From CAYZIC01 sp964478335 (lineage in GTDB: Bacteria > Verrucomicrobiota > Kiritimatiellia > RFP12 > DVOR01), in contig CAYZIC010000020.1 in the NCBI GenBank assembly GCA_964478335.1, forward strand, positions 1 to 33,680: DNA of 33,680 nucleotides, in the 5' to 3' direction. The first letter of the stretch is position 1. The number at the start of each line of letters is the position of its first letter. A program made the translations under genes and the position numbers. The notes beneath the pieces were generated by a model. It was not told where the DNA came from, ran no database searches, and saw nothing but the letters and a program-made list of their open reading frames with translations. Positions 23,896-31,442 of the stretch are shown one piece after another.

Positions 23896-24978
23896 CTATG
23901 CGCCTCCGTCAAGAATTGAACGTAGATTCTCTACGATGCCTTCCTGGTCTTGAGCCTTAGTGACCATGTCCTCGTAGGAAATCTTGCCAGCGGTGTACAA
24001 GTTGAGCAAGCTAGTATCCATGCCCACCATACCAAACTTCGCCCCCGTCTGAATGTCGGACTTGATTTGGAATGTCTTGTTATCACGGATACGCGAACGA
24101 ATAGATGGCGTCGAGATCATGATTTCAAATGCCGCCACACGACCAGGTTTGTCTGTGCGAGGCAACAAGATCTGCGAGATCACCGCCACCAAGCTCATCG
24201 AAAGCTGCGTGCGCACCTGTTCTTGTTGGTTCGTCGGGAAAGCATCGACGATACGGTCAACGGTTTCGGAGGCACCAGTGGTGTGGAGCGTACCAAAGAC
24301 CAAGTGGCCCGTTTCAGCAGCGGAGATTGCAGCACCGATCGTTTCCAAGTCACGCATTTCACCGACGAGGATGACGTCAGGGTCTTGACGCAATGCACGG
24401 CGAATCGCCTCAGCGAATGACGGCACGTCAGCACCGACTTCACGCTGCGTCACGATGGACTGCTTGTGAGGGTGATAAAATTCGATCGGATCCTCAATCG
24501 TCACGATATGGCAGTCGCGGTCTTCATTGATGACGTTGAGCATCGAGGCCAAGGTCGTGGACTTACCAGAGCCCGTAGGACCGGTGACCAAGATCAAACC
24601 ACGAGGCTTGTAGAGCAATTCATGCACATTCTCGGGCAAACCCAACTGCTCCAAAGTCAAGAGCGTCGTTGGGATCAAACGGAGCACCAAGCCGTAGTGG
24701 TGGCGTTCTTTAAAGATCGAGACACGGAAACGAGCCTCATCGCTAAAGGTGATACCAAAGTCCGCGCCGCCCTCTTTATGGATTTGCTCCATCTGCTCAT
24801 CATTGGAGATTTCACGGACGAGCTTTTCGGTGTCTTCGGGTTCAAAAAGGTCTGTATCCAAAGATTCGAGCTTGCCGCTCACACGCAAAACAGGTGGACG
24901 GCCCACGCGGATGTGCAAGTCAGATGCCTTTTCATCGACTGCTGCCTGCATCAAATCATTCATCGTAATCGTTGTCAT
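23896..24978 (-). CDS. pilT: PilT-type retraction ATPase
   Basis: Hexameric ATPase that depolymerises type IV pili, driving retraction and twitching. The 360-residue length fits PilT. Visible: ASDLHIRVGRPPVLRVSG, Walker A GPTGSGKSTTL, Asp box DPDVILVGEMRDLETI, His box TLHTTGASETVDRI, and the PilT tail AGKISYEDMVTKAQD. It has no zinc tetracysteine, unlike the flanking PilB-like genes. Its start overlaps the upstream ATPase stop by one base (TAATG). Its presence argues for a retractable type IV pilus rather than only type II secretion. Confidence 0.94.
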   Translation of the reverse strand: MTTITMNDLMQAAVDEKASDLHIRVGRPPVLRVSGKLESLDTDLFEPEDTEKLVREISNDEQMEQIHKEGGADFGITFSDEARFRVSIFKERHHYGLVLRLIPTTLLTLEQLGLPENVHELLYKPRGLILVTGPTGSGKSTTLASMLNVINEDRDCHIVTIEDPIEFYHPHKQSIVTQREVGADVPSFAEAIRRALRQDPDVILVGEMRDLETIGAAISAAETGHLVFGTLHTTGASETVDRIVDAFPTNQQEQVRTQLSMSLVAVISQILLPRTDKPGRVAAFEIMISTPSIRSRIRDNKTFQIKSDIQTGAKFGMVGMDTSLLNLYTAGKISYEDMVTKAQDQEGIVENLRSILDGGA

Positions 24979-26669
24979 TATTGTTCATCTCCCATTGTAG
25001 CACGCAAGACTTCCTCAAGCGTGGTCATTCCCGAAGCAACCTTAAGCATGCCGTCTTCACGCAGGGTGCGCATACCCATTTCTCGAATACGCGCACGCAG
25101 CTCAATGGCGGGGGCCTTATCAAAAATCATTCTCTGCACGGTGTCGTCGACCTCAAAGATTTCAAAGAGACCCTTACGCCCCTTGTAGCCCTTGTTGCTG
25201 CAGACGGGGCAACCAGCACCTTGATACATCGACATACTGTTGATGTCTGCGTGCATGGCGCCGAGCATTTTGCGTTCACGATCGGTCGGCGTATGGGCGA
25301 CGCGACACTTGTCGCAAATGGCACGCACCAAACGCTGAGCCATCGCCGCACGCAGTGCCGATGCGACCAAGAATGGCTTAATGCCGATATCGGTCAAACG
25401 CGTCACGGCGCTTGGCGCATCATTGGTGTGCAAGGTTGAGAAAACCAAGTGACCAGTGAGAGCAGCTTCCATAGCGATTTCAGCCGTCTCGTGGTCACGA
25501 ATTTCACCGATCATCACGATGTTTGGTGCCTGACGTAAGATTGAGCGCAAGGCTGCAGAGAAATCGAGACCGACAGGGCGGTTGACCTGGACTTGGTTAA
25601 TACCGCTCATTTGGTATTCGACAGGGTCTTCGACGGTGATCAACTTTTTGTCTGGGCGGTTAATTTGGCCCAAGCAAGCATAGAGCGTGGTGGTTTTACC
25701 TGAGCCCGTAGGACCGGTGACCAAGATCACGCCGTCAGGTAGGCCGATAAGTCGCTCAAACTTCGCTTGGTCGTCGGACAAGAAGCCCAATTGCGGCAAG
25801 CCGAGAGCCAAGTTTTGCTTATCCAAAATACGCATGACGATACTCTCACCAAAGTTGGTCGGCACCGTTGACACACGCAAGTCAAGCTCTCGATCGCTCA
25901 TCTTCACCTGGATACGTCCATCCTGAGGAATGCGACGTTCTGAAAGATTCATATTTGCCATCAACTTGACACGAGAAATGATCGCACCTTGCAGATTCTT
26001 TGGTGGCGGATCCATGACACGCAGCGCACCATCGATACGGAAACGCACCCGGAAGTGCGTCTCCATCGGCTCGAGGTGAATATCTGATGCTTTGAGCTTG
26101 CAGGCATCCATCAAGATCAAGCTGACCAAGCGAATGACTGGCGCATCGCCCTCTTCGCTCTTAGTACCGCTGGTCGTATCACCCTCTTCGCGCACCTCAA
26201 TATCGGTAGAGAGCGCATTGGCAGCCTCCATGCCGCTATTAGGGTAAAGCTTATTAATCAGCGTGTCGACCTCTTTTTTAGGAATGACGATAGCCTCGAC
26301 ATTTTTCTTGAGCTTGTAGCGCAAGGCATCGAGAGCATCGTAGTTCGTTGGATCAGACAAGGCAACAGTGATGGTTTCGTCATCTTCTTGCACAGGCACG
26401 ACATGGTATTTGTAAGCGGTTTCAGCATCCAAAAGCAACGCAATCGATGGGGCGACCGAGTCGGCCTCGATGCTGGCAAATGGCATGCCGAATTGTTCTG
26501 CTAAAACGCCAAGAACCGTTTCCTCAGTGATGACCCCTTTTTCAATGAGGTAATCGAGGACGGTTTCGCCAGCCTTGATCTCGCGATTGAGCGCTTGCTG
26601 AATCACACTCGCATCAAGGTAACCCGTTTCTTGCAGAATTTGCAGGGCGTAATCGTCATTAGTTGTCAC
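24978..26669 (-). CDS. PilB/GspE-type assembly ATPase (first copy)
   Basis: Assembly ATPase of 563 residues beginning at a GTG with AAGGAG six bases upstream. It has two GspE/MshEN-like N-terminal modules (about 1-140), an acidic linker (155-175), Asp box ASDIHLEPMETHF, Walker A GPTGSGKTTT (319-328), Walker B NIVMIGEIRD, His box STLHTNDAPSAVTRL and zinc cysteines (CDKC...CPVC). The segment before Walker B reads RQAPN where the second copy has RQDPD, a small divergence. The gap to gatB is 30 bases. Two assembly ATPases flanking pilT may serve two filaments or form a mixed motor; sequence does not decide. Confidence 0.93.
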   Translation of the reverse strand: MTTNDDYALQILQETGYLDASVIQQALNREIKAGETVLDYLIEKGVITEETVLGVLAEQFGMPFASIEADSVAPSIALLLDAETAYKYHVVPVQEDDETITVALSDPTNYDALDALRYKLKKNVEAIVIPKKEVDTLINKLYPNSGMEAANALSTDIEVREEGDTTSGTKSEEGDAPVIRLVSLILMDACKLKASDIHLEPMETHFRVRFRIDGALRVMDPPPKNLQGAIISRVKLMANMNLSERRIPQDGRIQVKMSDRELDLRVSTVPTNFGESIVMRILDKQNLALGLPQLGFLSDDQAKFERLIGLPDGVILVTGPTGSGKTTTLYACLGQINRPDKKLITVEDPVEYQMSGINQVQVNRPVGLDFSAALRSILRQAPNIVMIGEIRDHETAEIAMEAALTGHLVFSTLHTNDAPSAVTRLTDIGIKPFLVASALRAAMAQRLVRAICDKCRVAHTPTDRERKMLGAMHADINSMSMYQGAGCPVCSNKGYKGRKGLFEIFEVDDTVQRMIFDKAPAIELRARIREMGMRTLREDGMLKVASGMTTLEEVLRATMGDEQ

Positions 26670-26699
26670 GTGGATCTCCTTATTACTTAAGAGAGGGGC

Positions 26700-28127
26700 T
26701 TAAAGATTTGCGAGCTTCTCGAGGATACGCTCTCTAACGGCTTGAGGATCAGCCTTGCCACGGCTGAGCTTCATCACCTGACCGATGAAAAATGTCACCG
26801 CAGCGGCCTTACCGGCCTTGTAGTCGTCAATCGATTTGGGGTTGGCAACGAGGACTTGATCGACAAAACCATCGATTGCACCAGTGTCATTGAGCTGGCC
26901 AAGGCCACGGTCTTTAACAATGGCAGCTGGGTCGCCACCCTTTTCAAAGAGTTCGGGTAAGAGCTTCTTGGCCGTAGGGCCATTAATGGTCTTCTTATCA
27001 ATCAATTGAATAAGCGCACCAAGGATCTCAGGAGTCAAAGCGCTATCCGGTACCGAGGTACCCGTTGCCGAGACCAACGCCAAGACATCGCCCATCAGCC
27101 AGTTAGCAGCGAGCTTAGGATTCTTTGAGGCGACAGCAGTCGCTTCAAAGAAGTCCGCCAATGCCTTGTCTGAGGCCAAAACGCCAGCATCGTACTCTGA
27201 GATCGCATATTGCTCGACCATGCGTTCGCGGCGCTTGGTGGGCAATTCGGGCAAAGCAGCAGCCCAGTCTGCGATTTGCTCTTGGGTCAAGGTGACAGGC
27301 AAGAGGTCGGGCTCAGGGAAATAACGGTAATCGTCGGCATTTTCCTTAGTACGCATGACAAGGGTTTCGCAAGCATCCGGATCCCAGCGGCGGGTCTCTT
27401 GAGTCAATGGCAAGCCATTGTCCAGCGCATGAGCCTGACGCTCCACTTCGTACAAGATCGCCGCATGGATATTGCTAAAGCTATTCATGTTTTTGATTTC
27501 GATCTTGGTGCCCAAAGTGGTCGTACCGACAGGACGCAAGCTGATATTCACATCGCTACGCATATTGCCCTCTTCGAGGTTGCATTCGCTCACACCTGCA
27601 TAGATCATAATTTCGCGAAGTGCTTGCAAGTAGGCAAAGGCCTCATCAGCGGACGACATCTCGGGTTCTGAGACGATCTCCATGAGCGGCACGCCAGCAC
27701 GGTTGTAATCGACACCCGAGCAGCCGGCACGGTGAGTCAATTTGGCGACATCTTCCTCCAAGTGAATGCGCGTCAAATTGATGACCTTTTTGCCACCCTC
27801 GACTGGGATCTCCACTGCGCCACCCAAACAAAGCGGCTGATCGAGCTGCGTGATTTGGTAATTTTTAGACATATCCGGATAGAAATAATTCTTGCGGTCA
27901 AACTTGCTGTAGGGGTTAATCTCACAGCCGAGCATCAAGCCAGCCATCACCGTGTACTTGATCGCCTGCTTATTCATCGCAGGCAAAGCACCCGGGTAGC
28001 CTAAGCAAACAGGGCAAACGTGGGTATTGGGCGAGGCGCCAAAAGATTGCTCGCAGCCACAAAACATCTTGGTCGTGGTCTTTAATTGTACGTGGGTCTC
28101 AAGACCAATAACAACTTCATACTTCAT
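26700..28127 (-). CDS. gatB: Asp-tRNA(Asn)/Glu-tRNA(Gln) amidotransferase subunit B
   Basis: tRNA-binding and kinase subunit of GatCAB, which converts misacylated Glu-tRNA(Gln) and/or Asp-tRNA(Asn) to the amide form. The 475 residues start MKYEVVIGLETHVQLKT, with the zinc-site cysteines in FCGC and CPVCLGYPG, followed by the cradle domain (GVPLMEIVSEPEM, NMRSDVNIS, EIKNMNSF) and the helical/YqeY tail. AAGGA precedes the ATG, 14 bases after gatA. The complete GatCAB set implies that the organism uses the indirect route for at least one of Gln or Asn. Confidence 0.97.
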   Translation of the reverse strand: MKYEVVIGLETHVQLKTTTKMFCGCEQSFGASPNTHVCPVCLGYPGALPAMNKQAIKYTVMAGLMLGCEINPYSKFDRKNYFYPDMSKNYQITQLDQPLCLGGAVEIPVEGGKKVINLTRIHLEEDVAKLTHRAGCSGVDYNRAGVPLMEIVSEPEMSSADEAFAYLQALREIMIYAGVSECNLEEGNMRSDVNISLRPVGTTTLGTKIEIKNMNSFSNIHAAILYEVERQAHALDNGLPLTQETRRWDPDACETLVMRTKENADDYRYFPEPDLLPVTLTQEQIADWAAALPELPTKRRERMVEQYAISEYDAGVLASDKALADFFEATAVASKNPKLAANWLMGDVLALVSATGTSVPDSALTPEILGALIQLIDKKTINGPTAKKLLPELFEKGGDPAAIVKDRGLGQLNDTGAIDGFVDQVLVANPKSIDDYKAGKAAAVTFFIGQVMKLSRGKADPQAVRERILEKLANL

Positions 28128-28141
28128 AATGGTTCTTTTCC

Positions 28142-29602
28142 TTAGAGAGAGCGGTTCTTTTCGTAGTGATAGGCGGTCTTAAAGAGCGCCTCCTCGCCAA
28201 AGCTCGGCCCAATGAATTGGACGCCGATTGGCTTACCCTCTTGAGAACGCCCACACGGCACGGCGATTGCACAATTACCAGCCAAGTTCACCGAGACAGT
28301 AAAGATATCAGCCAAGTAGTTCTTCAAAGGATCATTCACCGTTGCGCCAAGCTTCCAAGCAGGTTCTGGCGTAACAGGCGTAATCAAGACATCACACGTC
28401 TTAAAGACCTCATCAAAATCCTGACGGATCAATGTGCGGACCTTTTGCGCACGGTTGTAGTAGGCATCATAGTAGCCGCTCGATAGCACAAAGGTGCCCA
28501 GCATAATACGGCGCTTCACCTCAGCGCCAAATCCCTTAGAGCGGCTCACCTTGTACTGCTGCAAGACATCGTCAGCTGGTTCACGCAATCCATAGCGCAC
28601 CCCATCAAAACGAGCCAAGTTAGCCGAGATCTCAGCCGTCATACAGATGTAGTAGGTCGCAATAGCGTAATCCGTACGAGGTAACGACACCTCACGAATC
28701 GTACCACCGAGCGCTTGACACTGGTCAATCACCCCTTGTACGGCAGCTTTCACATCAGCAGAGACGCCATCGACATAGTACTCCTTAGGCAAACCAAAAG
28801 TCATCCCTGCAAAAGGCTTCTCAACATCCACCCCTTGCCACGCTTGCGTGTAGTCAGGCACGTCGCGCTTGAGACACGTCGTATCCATGATATCTTCACC
28901 CGAGAGCACATTGAGCAAGATCGCAGCATCCTCGACCGTCTTGGTCATCGGGCCCACCTGATCCAAAGAGGACGCACAAGCCACCACACCATAACGCGAC
29001 ACACGACCATAGGTCGGCTTCACGCCCACGCAGCCACAGTGCGAGGCCGGCTGACGAATCGACCCACCCGTATCAGAGCCCAAAGCCGCCAGCGCCAAGT
29101 TGCCCCCCACAGCAGCACCAGAGCCACCGCTCGAGCCACCCGGGATGCAATCCAAGGCCACCGGATTATGCGTGATACCAAAGCCAGAAGTCTCAGTCGT
29201 CGATCCCAAAGCAAATTCGTCCATATTCGTGCGACCAAGGAAAATCGCCCCAGCGGCACGCAGCTTAGCCACCACTGTCGAATCATACGGCGCGATGTAG
29301 CCATCAGCCATACGAGACGACGACGTACACGGTTGCCCGATTACATTCATATTATCCTTGATTGCAATTGGCACGCCCAAAAGCGGAGCCTTCACACCAG
29401 CAGCACGCTGACGATCAGCCTCTGCAGCCTGAGCCAAAGCCCCCTTGCGGTCAATCGTTACAAAGGCGTGAATCGACTCCTGAGCAGCCTCCGCCACATC
29501 GAGCAAGCCCGAAACCAATTCCACAGACGTCACCACGCCAGCATCCAAAGCATCAATCGCTTGGCGCACCGTCCAGGATCCAAAATCTTTTTGATTACTC
29601 AT
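28142..29602 (-). CDS. gatA: GatCAB amidotransferase subunit A (amidase)
   Basis: Glutaminase/amidase subunit that releases ammonia from glutamine for transfer to the aminoacyl-tRNA. The 486 residues carry the amidase-signature catalytic triad: Lys82 in IAIKDNMNV, cis-Ser157 in GGSSGGSGAAV and nucleophile Ser181 in GSDTGGSIRQP. Length is normal for GatA. AAGG lies upstream of the ATG, 11 bases after gatC. The coding strand is strongly G-rich relative to C, unlike the distal genes of the other operons. Confidence 0.98.
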   Translation of the reverse strand: MSNQKDFGSWTVRQAIDALDAGVVTSVELVSGLLDVAEAAQESIHAFVTIDRKGALAQAAEADRQRAAGVKAPLLGVPIAIKDNMNVIGQPCTSSSRMADGYIAPYDSTVVAKLRAAGAIFLGRTNMDEFALGSTTETSGFGITHNPVALDCIPGGSSGGSGAAVGGNLALAALGSDTGGSIRQPASHCGCVGVKPTYGRVSRYGVVACASSLDQVGPMTKTVEDAAILLNVLSGEDIMDTTCLKRDVPDYTQAWQGVDVEKPFAGMTFGLPKEYYVDGVSADVKAAVQGVIDQCQALGGTIREVSLPRTDYAIATYYICMTAEISANLARFDGVRYGLREPADDVLQQYKVSRSKGFGAEVKRRIMLGTFVLSSGYYDAYYNRAQKVRTLIRQDFDEVFKTCDVLITPVTPEPAWKLGATVNDPLKNYLADIFTVSVNLAGNCAIAVPCGRSQEGKPIGVQFIGPSFGEEALFKTAYHYEKNRSL

Positions 29603-29613
29603 TATTTTTACCT

Positions 29614-29898
29614 TTATTCAACAATGCGAGGCATCTTAATTTCATCATCAATACGCGCAGGCGCATTGGTCAAGACCGCCTCCGTGTCCAAGCTCTTGAC
29701 TGGTACATCTTCACGAAATGCATTACTGACCTGTTGACCATGGAGTGTTGGCTCCACATTGCTCACATCAAGCTCTCCAATTTTATCTACATATGTTAAA
29801 ATAGACTCAAGCTGACTGGCCAAAACGGCCTTCTCTTCGTCTGTAAAAGCCAATCGCGCCAAATGCGCAATGTGGTCGATATTCATATTTGCTGCCAC
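29614..29898 (-). CDS. gatC: GatCAB amidotransferase subunit C
   Basis: Small structural subunit that wraps around GatA and stabilises the complex. The 94 residues include IDHIAHLARLAFTDEEKAVLASQLESILTY-type N-terminal helices, then VEPTLHG and the conserved end with FREDVP and PRIVE. A GTG at 29898 has GGAG eight bases upstream and is taken as the start; an ATG five codons in is the alternative. First gene of the gat-pil run, with an extended -10 promoter about 55 bases upstream. Confidence 0.93.
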   Translation of the reverse strand: MAANMNIDHIAHLARLAFTDEEKAVLASQLESILTYVDKIGELDVSNVEPTLHGQQVSNAFREDVPVKSLDTEAVLTNAPARIDDEIKMPRIVE

Positions 29899-29952
29899 TG
29901 TTTATTCTCCAATTTTACCCGTGAACCTTTGCCACGATTTCATAATGCCTCT

Positions 29953-29981
29953 ACCATAGCATATTAGCCGCTAAATTACAA
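29953..29981 (-). promoter_or_regulatory. Extended -10 promoter of the gatCAB-pil operon
   Basis: On the minus strand: -35 TTGTAA (29976-29981), 17-base spacer, -10 TATGGT (29953-29958) preceded by TGC. The TGCTAT core matches the promoters at 2560 and 10319. Confidence 0.55.
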
Positions 29982-30083
29982 CAGAAAAATCAACCAATAG
30001 GGCAAATAATGTTCGCTACGCTCACGCATCAGGCAGCAAGCTGCGCTTGCGCATCACGCATCAGGCAGAGCGGCTTCGCCGCA

Positions 30084-30111
30084 AGTGAACAGTAAACAGT
30101 GAATAGTGAAC
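30084..30111. repeat. Heptamer tandem repeat of the AGTGAAC type
   Basis: Four units AGTGAAC, AGTAAAC, AGTGAAT, AGTGAAC in tandem. The complement GTTCACT occurs twice at 21066-21079. Confidence 0.9.
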
Positions 30112-30215
30112 GGTCTTAATGCACTCCCTCAGGTCGCTTGTGTAGTCAGCGTAGGGCGGCTTTTTTAACCACAAAGGGGCACAAAGCAAAACGACAACCA
30201 AGCCAGACAGAGTAA

Positions 30216-30253
30216 AAAATCCCAGCCTGCAACATGTAGCAAGCTGGGATTTT
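30216..30253 (-). terminator. Intrinsic terminator of hisF
   Basis: AAAATCCCAGC (30216-30226) pairs with GCTGGGATTTT (30243-30253), extended inward by TGC/GCA around one bulge. On the minus strand the stem is followed by TTTTTTAC. It lies about 210 bases beyond the hisF stop. Confidence 0.85.
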
Positions 30254-30317
30254 GATCACGCCCCCTTAAAGGAGGCTAGCAACTAACAGAGCACGCTCGC
30301 CGCAGGCTGAGAGGAGT

Positions 30318-30459
30318 TTGGGAGTTGGGAGTTGGCTGCGGTCGCAGACCGCTCTTCCTAAGACTAAGACTAAGACTAAGTACTAAGACTCAGAGGCGCA
30401 GCCTCCGCCCATTCGTGTAATTCGTGGACAGTCTCTGGCAGTCCAGCGGCGCAGCCGCT
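30318..30459. repeat. Repeat cluster immediately 3' of hisF
   Basis: TTGGGAG heptamers (30318-30335), palindrome (30338-30352), CTAAGA hexamers (30358-30391), palindrome (30393-30405), 23-nt interspersed repeat (30409-30431) and palindrome (30445-30459). The last ends four bases from the hisF stop codon, mirroring the element at the GH20 3' end. Confidence 0.88.
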
Positions 30460-30463
30460 CCGC

Positions 30464-31225
30464 TTAGCGCACGGAGAAGCCGCGTTCGGCTAAGTAGCGC
30501 TTGAGCTCAGGGATCTCGATTGTCTTAAAGTGAAAGACCGACGCCGCCAAAAGGACAGTCGCACCAGCCTCAGCAGCCAAAGCAAAATCCTCCAGCTTAC
30601 CCGCGCCACCCGATGCCACAATCGCCGCATCCGTGATTGCGTGGATCTTGCGAATCAAAGGCAAATCATAGCCAGTGCGCACACCATCCGTGCTCTTGCT
30701 CGTCGGCAAGATCGTTTGCACGCCATAGTCGCTCACCTGCTTAGCCCACTCGATCGCATCCTTACCAGTAGCAGTACGCCCACCATCGATAAAGACCTCA
30801 TAACCAGAAGCCATCGCCTCATTTTGAGCCACATCGATGGCCACAGTCACCTTATCGCCACCAAATTCACGAATCATCGATTCGATCATTTCCGGCGTAC
30901 GGAAAACCGCACTACTCGTCGAGAACTTATTCGCACCCGCCTTCAGCACAGCCTCAGCCGACTCGACCGATGAGATACCCCCACCGATAGTCAGAGGCAC
31001 ATCACAAGCAGCAGCGACCTTTTCGACCACCTGCAGCATCGTATTACGACCTTCGATTGTTGCTGTAATATCAAGCATTGCGAGCTCATCAGCACCAGCA
31101 CGGCAGTAAGCCAAGCAAGATTCGACAGGATCACCTGCGTCACGGAGCGATTCGAATTGGACACCCTTTACGACACGACCATTCATCATATCGAGACAAG
31201 GCATAATAATTAGCGGTTCTTTCAT
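30464..31225 (-). CDS. hisF: Imidazole glycerol phosphate synthase cyclase subunit
   Basis: Cyclase half of the HisF-HisH complex, which forms imidazole glycerol phosphate and AICAR in histidine synthesis. The 253-residue barrel has the catalytic aspartates at D12 (PCLDMMNGRVVKG) and D131 (VTVAIDVAQ), the phosphate-binding loop TIGGGI and GGAGKLEDF. The usual TSMDxDG loop reads TSKSTDG, a mild departure, but the family is clear. A near-consensus promoter lies upstream; the Shine-Dalgarno is weak (AAGAGA). No hisH, hisA or other his gene is in the window, so it is an isolated his gene. Confidence 0.92.
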   Translation of the reverse strand: MKEPLIIMPCLDMMNGRVVKGVQFESLRDAGDPVESCLAYCRAGADELAMLDITATIEGRNTMLQVVEKVAAACDVPLTIGGGISSVESAEAVLKAGANKFSTSSAVFRTPEMIESMIREFGGDKVTVAIDVAQNEAMASGYEVFIDGGRTATGKDAIEWAKQVSDYGVQTILPTSKSTDGVRTGYDLPLIRKIHAITDAAIVASGGAGKLEDFALAAEAGATVLLAASVFHFKTIEIPELKRYLAERGFSVR

Positions 31226-31279
31226 TTGGAAGTACCAATCTCTTTGAGGTTATACTATTCGTGATAAATAGCGCCGCCC

Positions 31280-31308
31280 ATGATAATAAAAGCGCACCAA
31301 ACAGTCAA
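31280..31308 (-). promoter_or_regulatory. Promoter of hisF
   Basis: On the minus strand: -35 TTGACT (31303-31308), 17-base spacer, -10 TATCAT (31280-31285); each matches the consensus at five of six positions. It is followed by a ~45-base leader. Confidence 0.7.
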
Positions 31309-31320
31309 GTAAAAAAGCAT

Positions 31321-31426
31321 CCCCCCCCCGCAGATTTCTCACCTTCCTAAGGTCGGCAAGCCGACCGCCTTCGGATCGCAGCGACCATCAAGCTCAGCGT
31401 CCTCAGCGCAGGGCACCTGCGGTGCC
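31321..31426. repeat. C9 run and palindromes between msbA and hisF
   Basis: A run of nine C (31321-31329), a perfect hairpin GGTCGGC-AA-GCCGACC (31351-31366), the 15-base motif shared with the 19.36 kb tandem repeat (31379-31393) and GGCACC-TGC-GGTGCC (31412-31426). The hairpins follow the msbA stop but lack U tracts. Confidence 0.8.
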
Positions 31427-31442
31427 GCCCCCACAACGTAGT

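Larger units (their letters stand above)
30002..30463. other. Repeat-rich spacer between gatC and hisF
   Basis: No gene is supported. From left: a 15-base direct repeat TCACGCATCAGGCAG (30022-30036, 30054-30068), GCGGC-TTC-GCCGC palindrome (30070-30082), four AGTGAAC-type heptamers (30084-30111), a terminator (30216-30253), TTGGGAG heptamers (30318-30335), GCGGTC-GCA-GACCGC (30338-30352), CTAAGA hexamers (30358-30391), GAGGC-GCA-GCCTC (30393-30405), the 23-nt repeat shared with 21096-21118 (30409-30431) and AGCGGC-GCA-GCCGCT (30445-30459). Confidence 0.85.

Noticed and set aside
28715..29737. A 340-codon plus-strand frame opposite gatA and gatC
   Set aside because: It lies antisense to two certain genes, is Arg/His/Ser-rich without motifs and has no ribosome-binding site.
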